From Sedimentisphaera sp050251615 (GTDB lineage: Bacteria > Planctomycetota > Phycisphaerae > Sedimentisphaerales > Sedimentisphaeraceae), in the NCBI GenBank assembly GCA_050251615.1, contig JBFWMM010000041.1, forward strand, positions 1-26,834: a DNA stretch of 26,834 bases. Reading direction: 5' to 3'. The notes beneath the pieces are model-generated. The model was not told the origin of the DNA, made no database searches, and saw nothing but the letters and a program-made list of their open reading frames with translations. How positions within the stretch are numbered: the first letter of the stretch is position 1; each line of letters starts with the position of its first letter. This document shows positions 1 to 6,840 of this stretch, one piece after another. The position numbers and the translations under genes are program-made.

Positions 1-40
1 AGAGAACGAAATGTACCCGCCATTTCAAGCAAAATCTGCT

Positions 41-87
41 ATGTATCCGGCCTCCGGCTCGCTACGCTCACTTGCAGCCGGATACAT
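41..87. repeat. 11-bp perfect inverted repeat upstream of the nuclease-like gene
   Basis: The arms ATGTATCCGGC (41-51) and GCCGGATACAT (77-87) are exact reverse complements around a 25-base spacer. A related decamer, ATGTACCCGC, lies at 11-20. The element ends just before an in-frame stop (98-100) that closes the frame of the following ORF. No transposase is visible. It could be the end of a mobile element, a dispersed palindromic repeat, or a hairpin ending transcription that enters from the left. The sequence 1-130 holds nothing else I recognise. Confidence 0.6.
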
Positions 88-130
88 TGCACTTCTTTGA
101 ATTTACAGAAAGTATTTTACACAACCTGGA

Positions 131-1432
131 ATGAAAGAATACTTATACATAGTTTGTCTGGACAAACAAAACACTCAGAACATTGAAAAGAGTAACTATG
201 CCAGCTTCATCGAGGAGGAACACCCAAGCGAAGCTTCACAAATTCTAAAGAAGTACAACAAACTTCTCGTAGAGCGCTACTTGGATGCAAGTAAGTCTTT
301 AACTGAACTTATTGAGAACGAAACCAGGTTAGACGTATTAAAAAGACTTGCAACCATGTCCGTTGCAACAAGAGAGAATACGCGAGAGCACATCATTTCT
401 CGTTTTATCAGTTTCTACAACTTCAGAATTGAAGCAGCTACTATAGGCAAGTTATTGGAATTATCCGGCAACGAGCAGAATCGCATAGCGCTTGATGGTA
501 TGTTGATTATCGTCAGCAGTGATGAAGATCGCCCGAAAGAGGGCTTCACGATTGATATGGCAACAGAGATTTATAATTTGCTGTTTTGCGCTAATGGCAT
601 CTCAATAGATAAAACGCTCGGGTCCATCGACTCGGCAGTACTCGTAAAGCTTATTGACTACATGATGACAGTATTCAACACACCAGAGTTAATTGCTTTC
701 AAAAGCGGATTTCTATCGGCAAAACAGAAGTGTGCTTCTTTTTTGAAAGACAATTCGCTTTCTCTCTTAGATCTTGATACATTAAGAAAGCTTAGTGAAA
801 GGCCTGAGGACGATTTATGGAAGCCACTGATTCTGAATGAAATTTCCAAAAGGGATCAAAACGAAGCGGATGAAAGTTATAAACCTCATACGATTGAGAA
901 AGTCAAAAATTTCTTGCTTAAAGGTACTGTCGTCAACGAAAACGATTTCTGGACAGAAATGTGCCATCGCCTGAAAGATATAAAAGACACTATTGAAGCA
1001 AACAGAGACAATGACAAGAATGTGTTTTACGATGGTGGCAAACCCAAGCACGAAAATACATGCAGGGACATCATTACACACAGACTCAAAGACAGATATG
1101 GTAATGAGCTTTCTTTTAACGTTATCAGGGAAAAACATGAGGCTGATAACAGAGCAGATATAAGCATTGAATATACCCCCCAGCCTGCACAGGGGCAGAA
1201 ATTTACAGTTCAAGTGGAATGTAAGAGGGATAACAACAGGGACTTAATCAATGGAATTGAAACTCAACTCATTAATAAATACCTCTCCATCGAGGCTCCA
1301 TACGGAATTTATCTCGTATTCTTGTTCGACAGTAAAAATGACGAAGCTCAAGTCGAAAACGATATTAAAGAGCATATCTCAGAAGAAAACAAAAATAAAG
1401 TTGCCGTAATCATCATAGACCTGAGAAAATAG
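131..1432 (+). CDS. PD-(D/E)XK nuclease-like protein, possible defence effector or remnant
   Basis: I do not recognise the N-terminal 300 residues, which look mostly helical. The C-terminal part (about 305-433) has the pattern of a PD-(D/E)XK nuclease fold: ENTCRD (308-313), then RADISIEY with Asp343, then QVECKR with Glu363 and Lys365, then a helix with Gln-Leu (379-380) and the strand YGIYLVFLF. In my memory this C-terminal block also ends large STAND/NACHT-type antiphage proteins. A standalone 433-residue form could therefore be a small effector or the tail of a broken larger gene. The ATG at 131 has no good Shine-Dalgarno, and the frame is open back to 101, behind a stop at 98-100. Codons are visibly more AT-rich than the downstream genes, which suggests transfer. 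The function is inferred from motifs only. Confidence 0.6.
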   Translation: MKEYLYIVCLDKQNTQNIEKSNYASFIEEEHPSEASQILKKYNKLLVERYLDASKSLTELIENETRLDVLKRLATMSVATRENTREHIISRFISFYNFRIEAATIGKLLELSGNEQNRIALDGMLIIVSSDEDRPKEGFTIDMATEIYNLLFCANGISIDKTLGSIDSAVLVKLIDYMMTVFNTPELIAFKSGFLSAKQKCASFLKDNSLSLLDLDTLRKLSERPEDDLWKPLILNEISKRDQNEADESYKPHTIEKVKNFLLKGTVVNENDFWTEMCHRLKDIKDTIEANRDNDKNVFYDGGKPKHENTCRDIITHRLKDRYGNELSFNVIREKHEADNRADISIEYTPQPAQGQKFTVQVECKRDNNRDLINGIETQLINKYLSIEAPYGIYLVFLFDSKNDEAQVENDIKEHISEENKNKVAVIIIDLRK

Positions 1433-1534
1433 AGGTTATCGCCAAGGAAGCGAGGTACAGGTTATGTTTCCTTTACTTTTCCATCTCTCCTGCGATAATT
1501 GACGGAACTTATTTATTCTTTCGGAGGAAACGAT

Positions 1535-2806
1535 ATGGAAATTGTGTTACTCATTATCGGTCTGGCTGTCGGAGCGGCCGCCGGCTTTTTTTACGCGAAA
1601 TCAAAGCTCTCAGCCAGAGATGCCGAGCTCGGCATGCTCAAAGAAAGCGCGCAGCAGTACAAAGAGCAGCTCTCGCAGAGTCAAACTGAAATCCTCAGGC
1701 TTACAGGCGAGCTGTCCACATCCAAAACAAAGCTCGAAGAGCTCACAACGGGCCGCGAACAGCAGAAAAATGAGTTCAAGGCGATTGCCGCGGAAATCCT
1801 CAAAAGCCATACGGCAGATTTCTCAAAAACCAGCACGGATAAACTTTCCTCCCTCCTTGAACCGTTCGGCAAGGAAATTCACGAATTCAAGAAGCGCATT
1901 AACGAAACGCACGAAAGCCAGATTACAAGGCAAAGCTCCCTTGAAGGCCAGATCAAGAAGCTTACCGAGCTCAATATAAGAATCAGCGATGAAGCCAACA
2001 ACCTCACAAAAGCGCTTAAAGGCGACAATAAAAAGATGGGCAGCTGGGGCGAAATTGTGCTTGAGCGCATTCTGGAAGAATCCGGCCTCATCAAGGGTGA
2101 GGAGTACAAGACGCAAGACTCATTCACAACGGAAAGCGGTTCACGCCTTCAGCCTGATGTTGTTGTGTATCTGCCGGACAAAAAACACCTCGTCATAGAC
2201 TCGAAAGTTTCTCTGATTGACTACGAAAGCTACTGCTCCGCTGATAGTGAAGAGAAGGCGATTGCCGCGCTCAAGGCTCACATCACCTCCCTGCGCACCC
2301 ATATCAAAGGGCTTGCTTCCAAGAGCTACGAATATATCAGCGAGCTGGAAACACCCGACTTCGTGATGATGTTCATCCCGATTGACGGGGCCCTGTTCTC
2401 AGCGCTTCAGGAGGACAAAAAGCTCTTTATGGACGCGTACGAGAATAGGGTGTATCTTGTCAGCCCGACAACCCTTCTATTCGCCCTGCGCACCATCGCC
2501 AACCTCTGGCGCTACGAAAAGCAGAACATAAACGCGCTTGACATTGCAAATCGCGGCGGCAAGCTCTACGACAAACTCGCCGGATTCGTTGAAAGCTTCG
2601 AAGACATCAGCAAGAAGCTGGGGGCCGCTCAAGCCAGCTACGACAAAGCTCTCGGACAGCTTTCCGAAGGCCCAGGCAATGTTATCTGGCAGGCGCAGCA
2701 GCTCAAAGAACTTGGCGTAAAGGCAAAGAGAAGCCTGCCGGCCGAGATGCTTGAAAGAGCCGGTTCAGATGCCGCCTTGATAGAGCCGGCAGTTGGAGAA
2801 GAATAA
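1535..2806 (+). CDS. rmuC: DNA recombination protein RmuC
   Basis: The predicted protein has 423 residues. It begins with one transmembrane helix (VLLIIGLAVGAAAGFFYA), followed by a charged coiled coil of about 120 residues and the RmuC domain. Landmarks are KKMGSWGE, the PD-(D/E)XK-like stretch PDVVVYLPDKKHLVIDSKVS, and PTTLLFALRTIANLWRYE. RmuC is a membrane-anchored putative nuclease that limits DNA inversion events; its exact biochemistry is unsettled. The frame is open from a TTG at 1499, but the ATG at 1535 is preceded by GGAGG at 1523-1527 and starts directly with the membrane helix, so I take it as the start. The gene stands alone: 102 bases separate it from the upstream gene and 88 from the next. 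There is no sign of damage. Confidence 0.92.
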   Translation: MEIVLLIIGLAVGAAAGFFYAKSKLSARDAELGMLKESAQQYKEQLSQSQTEILRLTGELSTSKTKLEELTTGREQQKNEFKAIAAEILKSHTADFSKTSTDKLSSLLEPFGKEIHEFKKRINETHESQITRQSSLEGQIKKLTELNIRISDEANNLTKALKGDNKKMGSWGEIVLERILEESGLIKGEEYKTQDSFTTESGSRLQPDVVVYLPDKKHLVIDSKVSLIDYESYCSADSEEKAIAALKAHITSLRTHIKGLASKSYEYISELETPDFVMMFIPIDGALFSALQEDKKLFMDAYENRVYLVSPTTLLFALRTIANLWRYEKQNINALDIANRGGKLYDKLAGFVESFEDISKKLGAAQASYDKALGQLSEGPGNVIWQAQQLKELGVKAKRSLPAEMLERAGSDAALIEPAVGEE

Positions 2807-2837
2807 CGCTTTCTGTTGAACAAAGCCGGCGGCATAC

Positions 2838-2881
2838 GTATAATCTTACGGGCGCGGGTTTTGCGCGCTACAGGATTATAC
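2838..2881 (+). promoter_or_regulatory. Two-part stem-loop in the leader of the LolA-like gene
   Basis: GTATAATC (2838-2845) pairs exactly with GATTATAC (2874-2881). Inside it, GCGCG (2852-2856) pairs with CGCGC (2864-2868) around a 7-base loop. The structure ends 13 bases before the ATG of the next gene and just before its ribosome-binding site AAGGAA (2884-2889). It has no U-tract. It could be a leader structure that affects translation or stability, or a rho-dependent end of the rmuC transcript. Confidence 0.5.
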
Positions 2882-2894
2882 ATAAGGAAATACA

Positions 2895-3665
2895 ATGCGA
2901 AAAATAACGTTACTGGCGCTTGCGGCGCTTGCGGCGCTGGCGTGCCTTGCGCATGCGGACCAGGCTGATAAGCTCCTGAAAAAGACAGCTGAGGCAGTAA
3001 ACAATCTGCACTCGATCAGCGCGGGGCTTGAATACACGGTTTACGAAGACAACGGCATCTTCGAAACGACGACCGTTTACTCCGGCTCGTTTGATTTCTC
3101 GAAACTGCCCTTCGACCCGAACGCCCCCGCCCCTGATGAGCTGTTGCCGGATGCACCTAAAGAGCTGGCCGCGATCCACTTTACGACAAAAAGTGTTGAT
3201 GGAGCAAAACCTGTGAGCGAGGAAACAAAGTACATCTTTGACGGCGCCTGGCTGACAAAAATCGACTATCCTCTCAAAGAGGTAACGCGCATTCAGACAG
3301 CACCTGCAAACAAACGGCTTAAAGCGATTGAGCTGTTCAGCGATATGATCCCCGTTTCTGTGTTTACCGACAGTAGCAAACTGCTTGCAGAGTATGAAGT
3401 GAAGCTTGTGAGCGAGTGCGAGGCGGGCGCGGTTATCAGCCTCAAGCCGAAAAAAAAAGTAAGCGCGGAATTGCTCACAATCGAACTCAACAAGACAAAC
3501 GGCCTGTTCACAAAGATTACTACCACCCTTAAAGACGGTGGAAAAAACACGCTGAGCTTCAGCAATCTCAAGCTCAATGAGTTATTGCAGAAGGAGCGCT
3601 TCAACGCCGAAACGCCCGCAGGATTTACAGAAAACATTAACCCGCGCGAGGAAGAAAAAAGATAA
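2895..3665 (+). CDS. LolA-like outer-membrane lipoprotein carrier
   Basis: This 256-residue protein starts with a cleavable-looking signal peptide: Lys/Arg, then a Leu/Ala core, ending near AHA-DQ at about residues 20-23. The mature part has the one-domain layout of LolA-type carriers: DKLLKKTAEAVNNLHSI at the N-terminus, KYIFDGAWLTKIDY in the middle (the LolA 'sDG..lW.y' region), and TITTTLKDGGKNTLSFSNLKLNE before a closing TPAGF, as in LolA's 'P.g.'. LolA ferries lipoproteins across the periplasm, so this protein probably acts there. The ATG at 2895 follows AAGGAA. The stop TAA (3663-3665) shares its last base with the next ATG, so the two genes are probably translationally coupled. The signal peptide is encoded by a 9-base tandem repeat (2916-2942). 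Identification is by layout; sequence identity to classical LolA is low. Confidence 0.7.
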   Translation: MRKITLLALAALAALACLAHADQADKLLKKTAEAVNNLHSISAGLEYTVYEDNGIFETTTVYSGSFDFSKLPFDPNAPAPDELLPDAPKELAAIHFTTKSVDGAKPVSEETKYIFDGAWLTKIDYPLKEVTRIQTAPANKRLKAIELFSDMIPVSVFTDSSKLLAEYEVKLVSECEAGAVISLKPKKKVSAELLTIELNKTNGLFTKITTTLKDGGKNTLSFSNLKLNELLQKERFNAETPAGFTENINPREEEKR

Positions 3666-4141
3666 TGGCAAAAGGACTCGTAATATACTACACCCGTAGC
3701 GAAAACACACTGGCAATGGCCGAACAGATTGCCGGCGCAATGAATGCCGCAGGCGTTGAAACACGCCATCTGCCGGTGGACAAGGTGAGCGTGGAAGATA
3801 TCTCCGCCTCCGATGCGGTTGTGATTGGCTCGCCTGTTTACTACGGCGCTATGACATACGAAATCAAGAAGCTCATAGACGAGACCATCCGCAGGCACGC
3901 GCGGTTGGGGGGGAAAGTCGGCGGGGCATTCGCCAGCGAGGTGAACGTGGGTGGCGGTGGCGAAACCACAATCCTCAGCATACTCAACGCCATGCTCATA
4001 CACGGATTCGTCATACAGGGCGATACGCAAGGCAGCCATTACGGCCCGATTTCAGTGGGCAAACCGGACGACAAAGTGAAGCAGCAGTGCGCAAGGTACG
4101 GCGACAGAATCGCCCGCCTCACCCTGAAACTCCACGGCTGA
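3665..4141 (+). CDS. Flavodoxin-family (WrbA/FMN-reductase-like) protein
   Basis: This is a 158-residue single-domain protein with a flavodoxin fold. The strand GLVIYYTRSENT carries the phosphate-binding loop (residues 9-14) that holds FMN. DAVVIGSPVYYG (about 54-65) is the second FMN-contacting loop of WrbA/flavodoxin-like proteins. LGGKVGGAFASE and a glycine run (about 96-100) match the third. It is probably a cytoplasmic FMN-binding quinone or electron-transfer oxidoreductase; the substrate is unknown. The start overlaps the stop of the LolA-like gene by one base (TAATG), so its translation is probably coupled to that gene even though the functions seem unrelated. The next gene is convergent. 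Confidence 0.82.
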   Translation: MAKGLVIYYTRSENTLAMAEQIAGAMNAAGVETRHLPVDKVSVEDISASDAVVIGSPVYYGAMTYEIKKLIDETIRRHARLGGKVGGAFASEVNVGGGGETTILSILNAMLIHGFVIQGDTQGSHYGPISVGKPDDKVKQQCARYGDRIARLTLKLHG

Positions 4142-4194
4142 CGGCAATCAGACGCATATCTTCTGCACTGACTCATTATATACAAGAGATAAAT

Positions 4195-4225
4195 ACCACC
4201 GCTGAGCACGCAGAGGGCACAGAGA
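4195..4225. repeat. Possible dispersed-repeat remnant between convergent genes
   Basis: This stretch reads as alternating 'acGCAGAG/GCACAGAG' units within the 115-base gap between the convergent flavodoxin and Dus genes. From memory, similar CGCAGAG-rich intergenic strings occur scattered in many environmental genomes. No second copy lies in this window, so the repeat nature is not proven here. Confidence 0.25.
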
Positions 4226-4256
4226 ATATTTCAAGCTCAAGATCGCCTTTTGCCTG

Positions 4257-5222
4257 TCAAAGGAAGCGCTGTTCGATAATCGGTATCAGCTCGGATTCGG
4301 TGTTTGCGGCCATGATCTCCAGTAGCACTTGCTTGCGGTCGGGATGGCGCTTGCAGTACTGCGCAGCGAATTTGCGGAAAAACCGCGTTACTTTGCCAGG
4401 CTCCTGAATTGCCTGAAGCATCTCGATATGGTGCAACATCACCCGCCCCACTTCTTCCAAGCTCGGTGGCGCGGGTAGTTCTTTGCCGTCAATCAGGGCG
4501 CGTGCCTCGCTAATGAGCCAGGGATTGCCAACAATCCCCCTCGCCATAAGAACGCCGTCCACAATCTTGAGCCGCTCTTTAATAACTTCCGGCTTGAAAA
4601 TATCGCCGCTACCGATAACGGGCAGATTCGGGTGTGCCTTTTTTACCTGCTCAATCGGTGTCCAGTCAGACTTGCCTGAATACTTCTGTTTCGTCGTGCG
4701 GCCGTGTATCACCAGCGCGTCCACGCCGTTCTCAACGAGCATATCGCAGATTTGATAGAAGTAATCGCGGTACATCTCACCCTTGTCGTAGCCGATACGC
4801 AGCTTAACCGAAATGGGGAGTGTGGTGGCGCCTCGTACGGCCTTGATTATCTCCGTTACCTCATCCGGTCGGCTTAGCAGATGGCCGCCGCGACCTCGCC
4901 TGAGCACCTTCGGCGCCGGGCACGCAAAATTGATGTCGAGCAGGTCATAGCCGACATTCTGCAAATCACGCGCAGCCTTGGCCATTATGTCAGGCTCGGT
5001 CCCCATAATCTGCGCACCGATTGGATGTTCGCCGTCGTGGGGGCGGAAACACTGCTTGCTGAGCACCTTCGGTATCGCAACGCTCTTCGCGAGAAAAACC
5101 CCCGGGAACGTAAGCTCGGCGCCGAATTCACGGGAAAGCTGTCTGAGCGCGTAGTTTGTATATCCGCTGAGCGGCGCAAGCACAAGCGGGGAGTTCAATT
5201 TTATGTTGCCGATTTTAAGCAT
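4257..5222 (-). CDS. dus: tRNA-dihydrouridine synthase
   Basis: This 321-residue flavoprotein reduces uridines in tRNA to dihydrouridine, using FMN and NADPH. It has the TIM-barrel start LVLAPLSGYTNYALR, then the motif DINFACPAPKVLRRGRGG with the catalytic cysteine at 101, and then SVKLRIGYD. The FMN-phosphate region follows as VIHGRTTKQKYSG, IGSGDI and DGVLMARGIVGNPWL. The C-terminal helical domain, RFFRKFAAQYCKRHP, matches the DusB/NifR3 type, although the subtype (which tRNA position) is not certain. The ATG at 5222 fits the family's N-terminus but has no Shine-Dalgarno; a promoter sits immediately upstream. The gene is divergent from the GcvT-like gene and convergent with the flavodoxin gene. 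Confidence 0.92.
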   Translation of the reverse strand: MLKIGNIKLNSPLVLAPLSGYTNYALRQLSREFGAELTFPGVFLAKSVAIPKVLSKQCFRPHDGEHPIGAQIMGTEPDIMAKAARDLQNVGYDLLDINFACPAPKVLRRGRGGHLLSRPDEVTEIIKAVRGATTLPISVKLRIGYDKGEMYRDYFYQICDMLVENGVDALVIHGRTTKQKYSGKSDWTPIEQVKKAHPNLPVIGSGDIFKPEVIKERLKIVDGVLMARGIVGNPWLISEARALIDGKELPAPPSLEEVGRVMLHHIEMLQAIQEPGKVTRFFRKFAAQYCKRHPDRKQVLLEIMAANTESELIPIIEQRFL

Positions 5223-5230
5223 AGGCGAAA

Positions 5231-5258
5231 ATTAAAGAAACTTTGCCCGTTCAGTCAA
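5231..5258 (-). promoter_or_regulatory. Sigma70-like promoter of the dihydrouridine synthase gene, implying a leaderless mRNA
   Basis: On the minus strand, TTGACT (5258-5253) and TTTAAT (5236-5231) are separated by 16 bases; each matches consensus at 5 of 6 positions. A transcript starting about 7 bases past the -10 box would begin at about 5224, only one or two bases before the ATG at 5222. No Shine-Dalgarno precedes that ATG, which fits leaderless translation. Confidence 0.5.
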
Positions 5259-5319
5259 GCGAAAAGCACTTTTTAACGTAACAAGGCGAATTATTATGTG
5301 CGCTCAAAGCATATTTTCA

Positions 5320-5325
5320 TATAAT
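5320..5325 (+). promoter_or_regulatory. Candidate -10 box for the GcvT-like/yidC cluster
   Basis: A perfect TATAAT lies 33 bases upstream of the GcvT-like start. No recognisable -35 box stands 16-18 bases before it, and there is no extended -10 TG, so this is only a candidate. The gene itself has the ribosome-binding site GAGG at 5349-5352. Confidence 0.3.
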
Positions 5326-5357
5326 TGTGAGGCTATGAGATGTAAAATGAGGTATAT

Positions 5358-6041
5358 ATGTCTATTTTGAGCCCGTTGAACGCGCTGTACGAAAAATTTG
5401 GGGCGGCTTTCGAGCCGTACCACGGTTGGAGTATGCCGGTCTCTTTTGACGGCTACCCCGCGCCGGAGGACTATCCGGCCGATGCAAGCATTGCTTACGA
5501 CCTCTGCCCGTTCAGGCGCTTTAAGATGAGCGGAGAGCATGCGGCGGAGGCGCTTGAAGCAAAAACGGGCGTAGTGGTAAATGAAGGCAGTTGGAAGGCG
5601 ATAAAGCTTGATGATGCGGTAATTCGCGCGGTCAGGCTGCCGGGCAAGCTGCTCATCCTCACCCACCCCGCGCAGGAAACAGCTCCTGCGTCAGTGGAGA
5701 GTTTCTGCAAAGATAATGCGCTCTCCTGCAAAGACATAACCGAAAGCACCGCCATGCTCGGGGTTTACGGCCCTTCGGCGTACCAAGCCATGACCGAACT
5801 GACCAGAGGCATGGTGTCGCTGGAAAGAAATCAGGCGAAAATCGTAAGCGTGTTTGTGTTTCAGGTTACCGCTATTCGCGGCAGCTGGACGGGCACAGAC
5901 GGACTTGAAATTATATGTCAGAGCAATCTTGCAAAGCTCGCTCTGGCTCCGATTGACAAATACCATAGACAGGCGGGCATTCTTCCCGGCTCTATCAAGA
6001 GCCTCGATGAAGATTCGCGGAGATACGTTGCAAGTTTTTGA
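5358..6041 (+). CDS. GcvT/YgfZ-like folate-binding protein, short form
   Basis: This 227-residue protein resembles the N-terminal folate-binding domain of the GcvT family. LNALYEKFGAAFEPYHGWSMP corresponds to the 'LH..lGa...f.GyemPv' start of aminomethyltransferases. SIAYDLCPFRRFKMSGEHA corresponds to 'vGlfDvShmg...v.G.da', and MLGVYGPSAYQAM to the 'lalqGP.A' motif. Full-length GcvT is about 360 residues, so the C-terminal domain is absent. No glycine-cleavage partner gene is nearby. This favours a YgfZ-like role in Fe-S cluster upkeep or another tetrahydrofolate-dependent role over glycine cleavage. The usual 'Shmg' is replaced by PFRRF. It is followed 20 bases later by the metallophosphoesterase, then yidC, probably in one transcript. 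Confidence 0.7.
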   Translation: MSILSPLNALYEKFGAAFEPYHGWSMPVSFDGYPAPEDYPADASIAYDLCPFRRFKMSGEHAAEALEAKTGVVVNEGSWKAIKLDDAVIRAVRLPGKLLILTHPAQETAPASVESFCKDNALSCKDITESTAMLGVYGPSAYQAMTELTRGMVSLERNQAKIVSVFVFQVTAIRGSWTGTDGLEIICQSNLAKLALAPIDKYHRQAGILPGSIKSLDEDSRRYVASF

Positions 6042-6061
6042 TAAACTGCGGAACTTACAAT

Positions 6062-6838
6062 ATGTTTGCAATAATAAGCGATATACATTCCAATATCGAA
6101 GCGCTGAGTGTAGTGCTGGATGATATTGAGCGGAAAGGGATCAAGAAGATTTACTGCCTTGGCGACATACTCGGCTACGGGCCCAGCCCGTTCGAGTGTC
6201 TGGATCTTCTCATTGATCGTGCGGACGTATGCATAATGGGCAACCACGATTACGCCGTCCTCTACGAACCGACAAACTTCAACTTCGGCGCGGAGGTGGC
6301 CGCCTATTGGACGCGCGACACGCTTGACGCCGAACCCGATGTGCACATCGCGGCGAAGAGGTGGAAATTCCTTACGGGCCTGAAAATGCGCCACAGCTTC
6401 CCGCTCACGATTGACGGGACGACGATCAACGTGGACCTTGTTCACGCCTCGCCGCGCAGACCGATAAACGAGTACTTGTTCCCTGACGATGTCTTTGCAT
6501 CGCCGTCAAAGGTTACCGCACAATTCAATTTTGTGAAGAACGTATGCTTTATCGGGCACACCCACCTGCCGGGAGTTTTCCTGGAAGACCCAGATTTCTT
6601 CACTCCCGATGAGCTTGGCGGCTTCTACCCGCTGAATCCGGACGAGAGAGCGATAATAAATGTTGGCTCGGTCGGACAGCCGCGAGACAGAGACAAGCGC
6701 TCAAGCTACGCCTACGTTAAAGACGGCCAGGTGCATTTCGTGCGGCTGGAATATGACATAGCGTCCGTTGCTAAAAAGATTTACAGCATCCCTATGATAG
6801 ACAACTTTGAAGCCGACAGGCTGATTGAAGGAAGATAA
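6062..6838 (+). CDS. Calcineurin-like metallophosphoesterase
   Basis: The 258-residue protein shows the full set of metallophosphoesterase motifs in order: SDIHSN near the N-terminus, GDILGYGP, GNHDYA, a DLVHASP segment and GHTHLPG. Together these make the two-metal phosphatase centre. The YfcE/ApaH-like arrangement, and NVGSVGQPRD near the end, are typical of small bacterial phosphodiesterases or protein phosphatases; the substrate is unknown. The frame is open from a TTG at 6038, but the ATG at 6062 begins directly with the first beta strand (FAIISDIHSN) and is the better start. It ends two bases before the TTG start of yidC. Confidence 0.88.
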   Translation: MFAIISDIHSNIEALSVVLDDIERKGIKKIYCLGDILGYGPSPFECLDLLIDRADVCIMGNHDYAVLYEPTNFNFGAEVAAYWTRDTLDAEPDVHIAAKRWKFLTGLKMRHSFPLTIDGTTINVDLVHASPRRPINEYLFPDDVFASPSKVTAQFNFVKNVCFIGHTHLPGVFLEDPDFFTPDELGGFYPLNPDERAIINVGSVGQPRDRDKRSSYAYVKDGQVHFVRLEYDIASVAKKIYSIPMIDNFEADRLIEGR

Positions 6839-6840
6839 AT

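Noticed and set aside
1444..1473. AAGGAA/TTCCTT pairing after the first gene as a terminator
   Set aside because: Only six AT-rich pairs with an 18-base loop; too weak to call.
3293..4039. 248-codon minus-strand frame opposite the LolA-like and flavodoxin genes
   Set aside because: It is antisense to two genes with clear family motifs, has no recognisable domain, and its codons mirror theirs.
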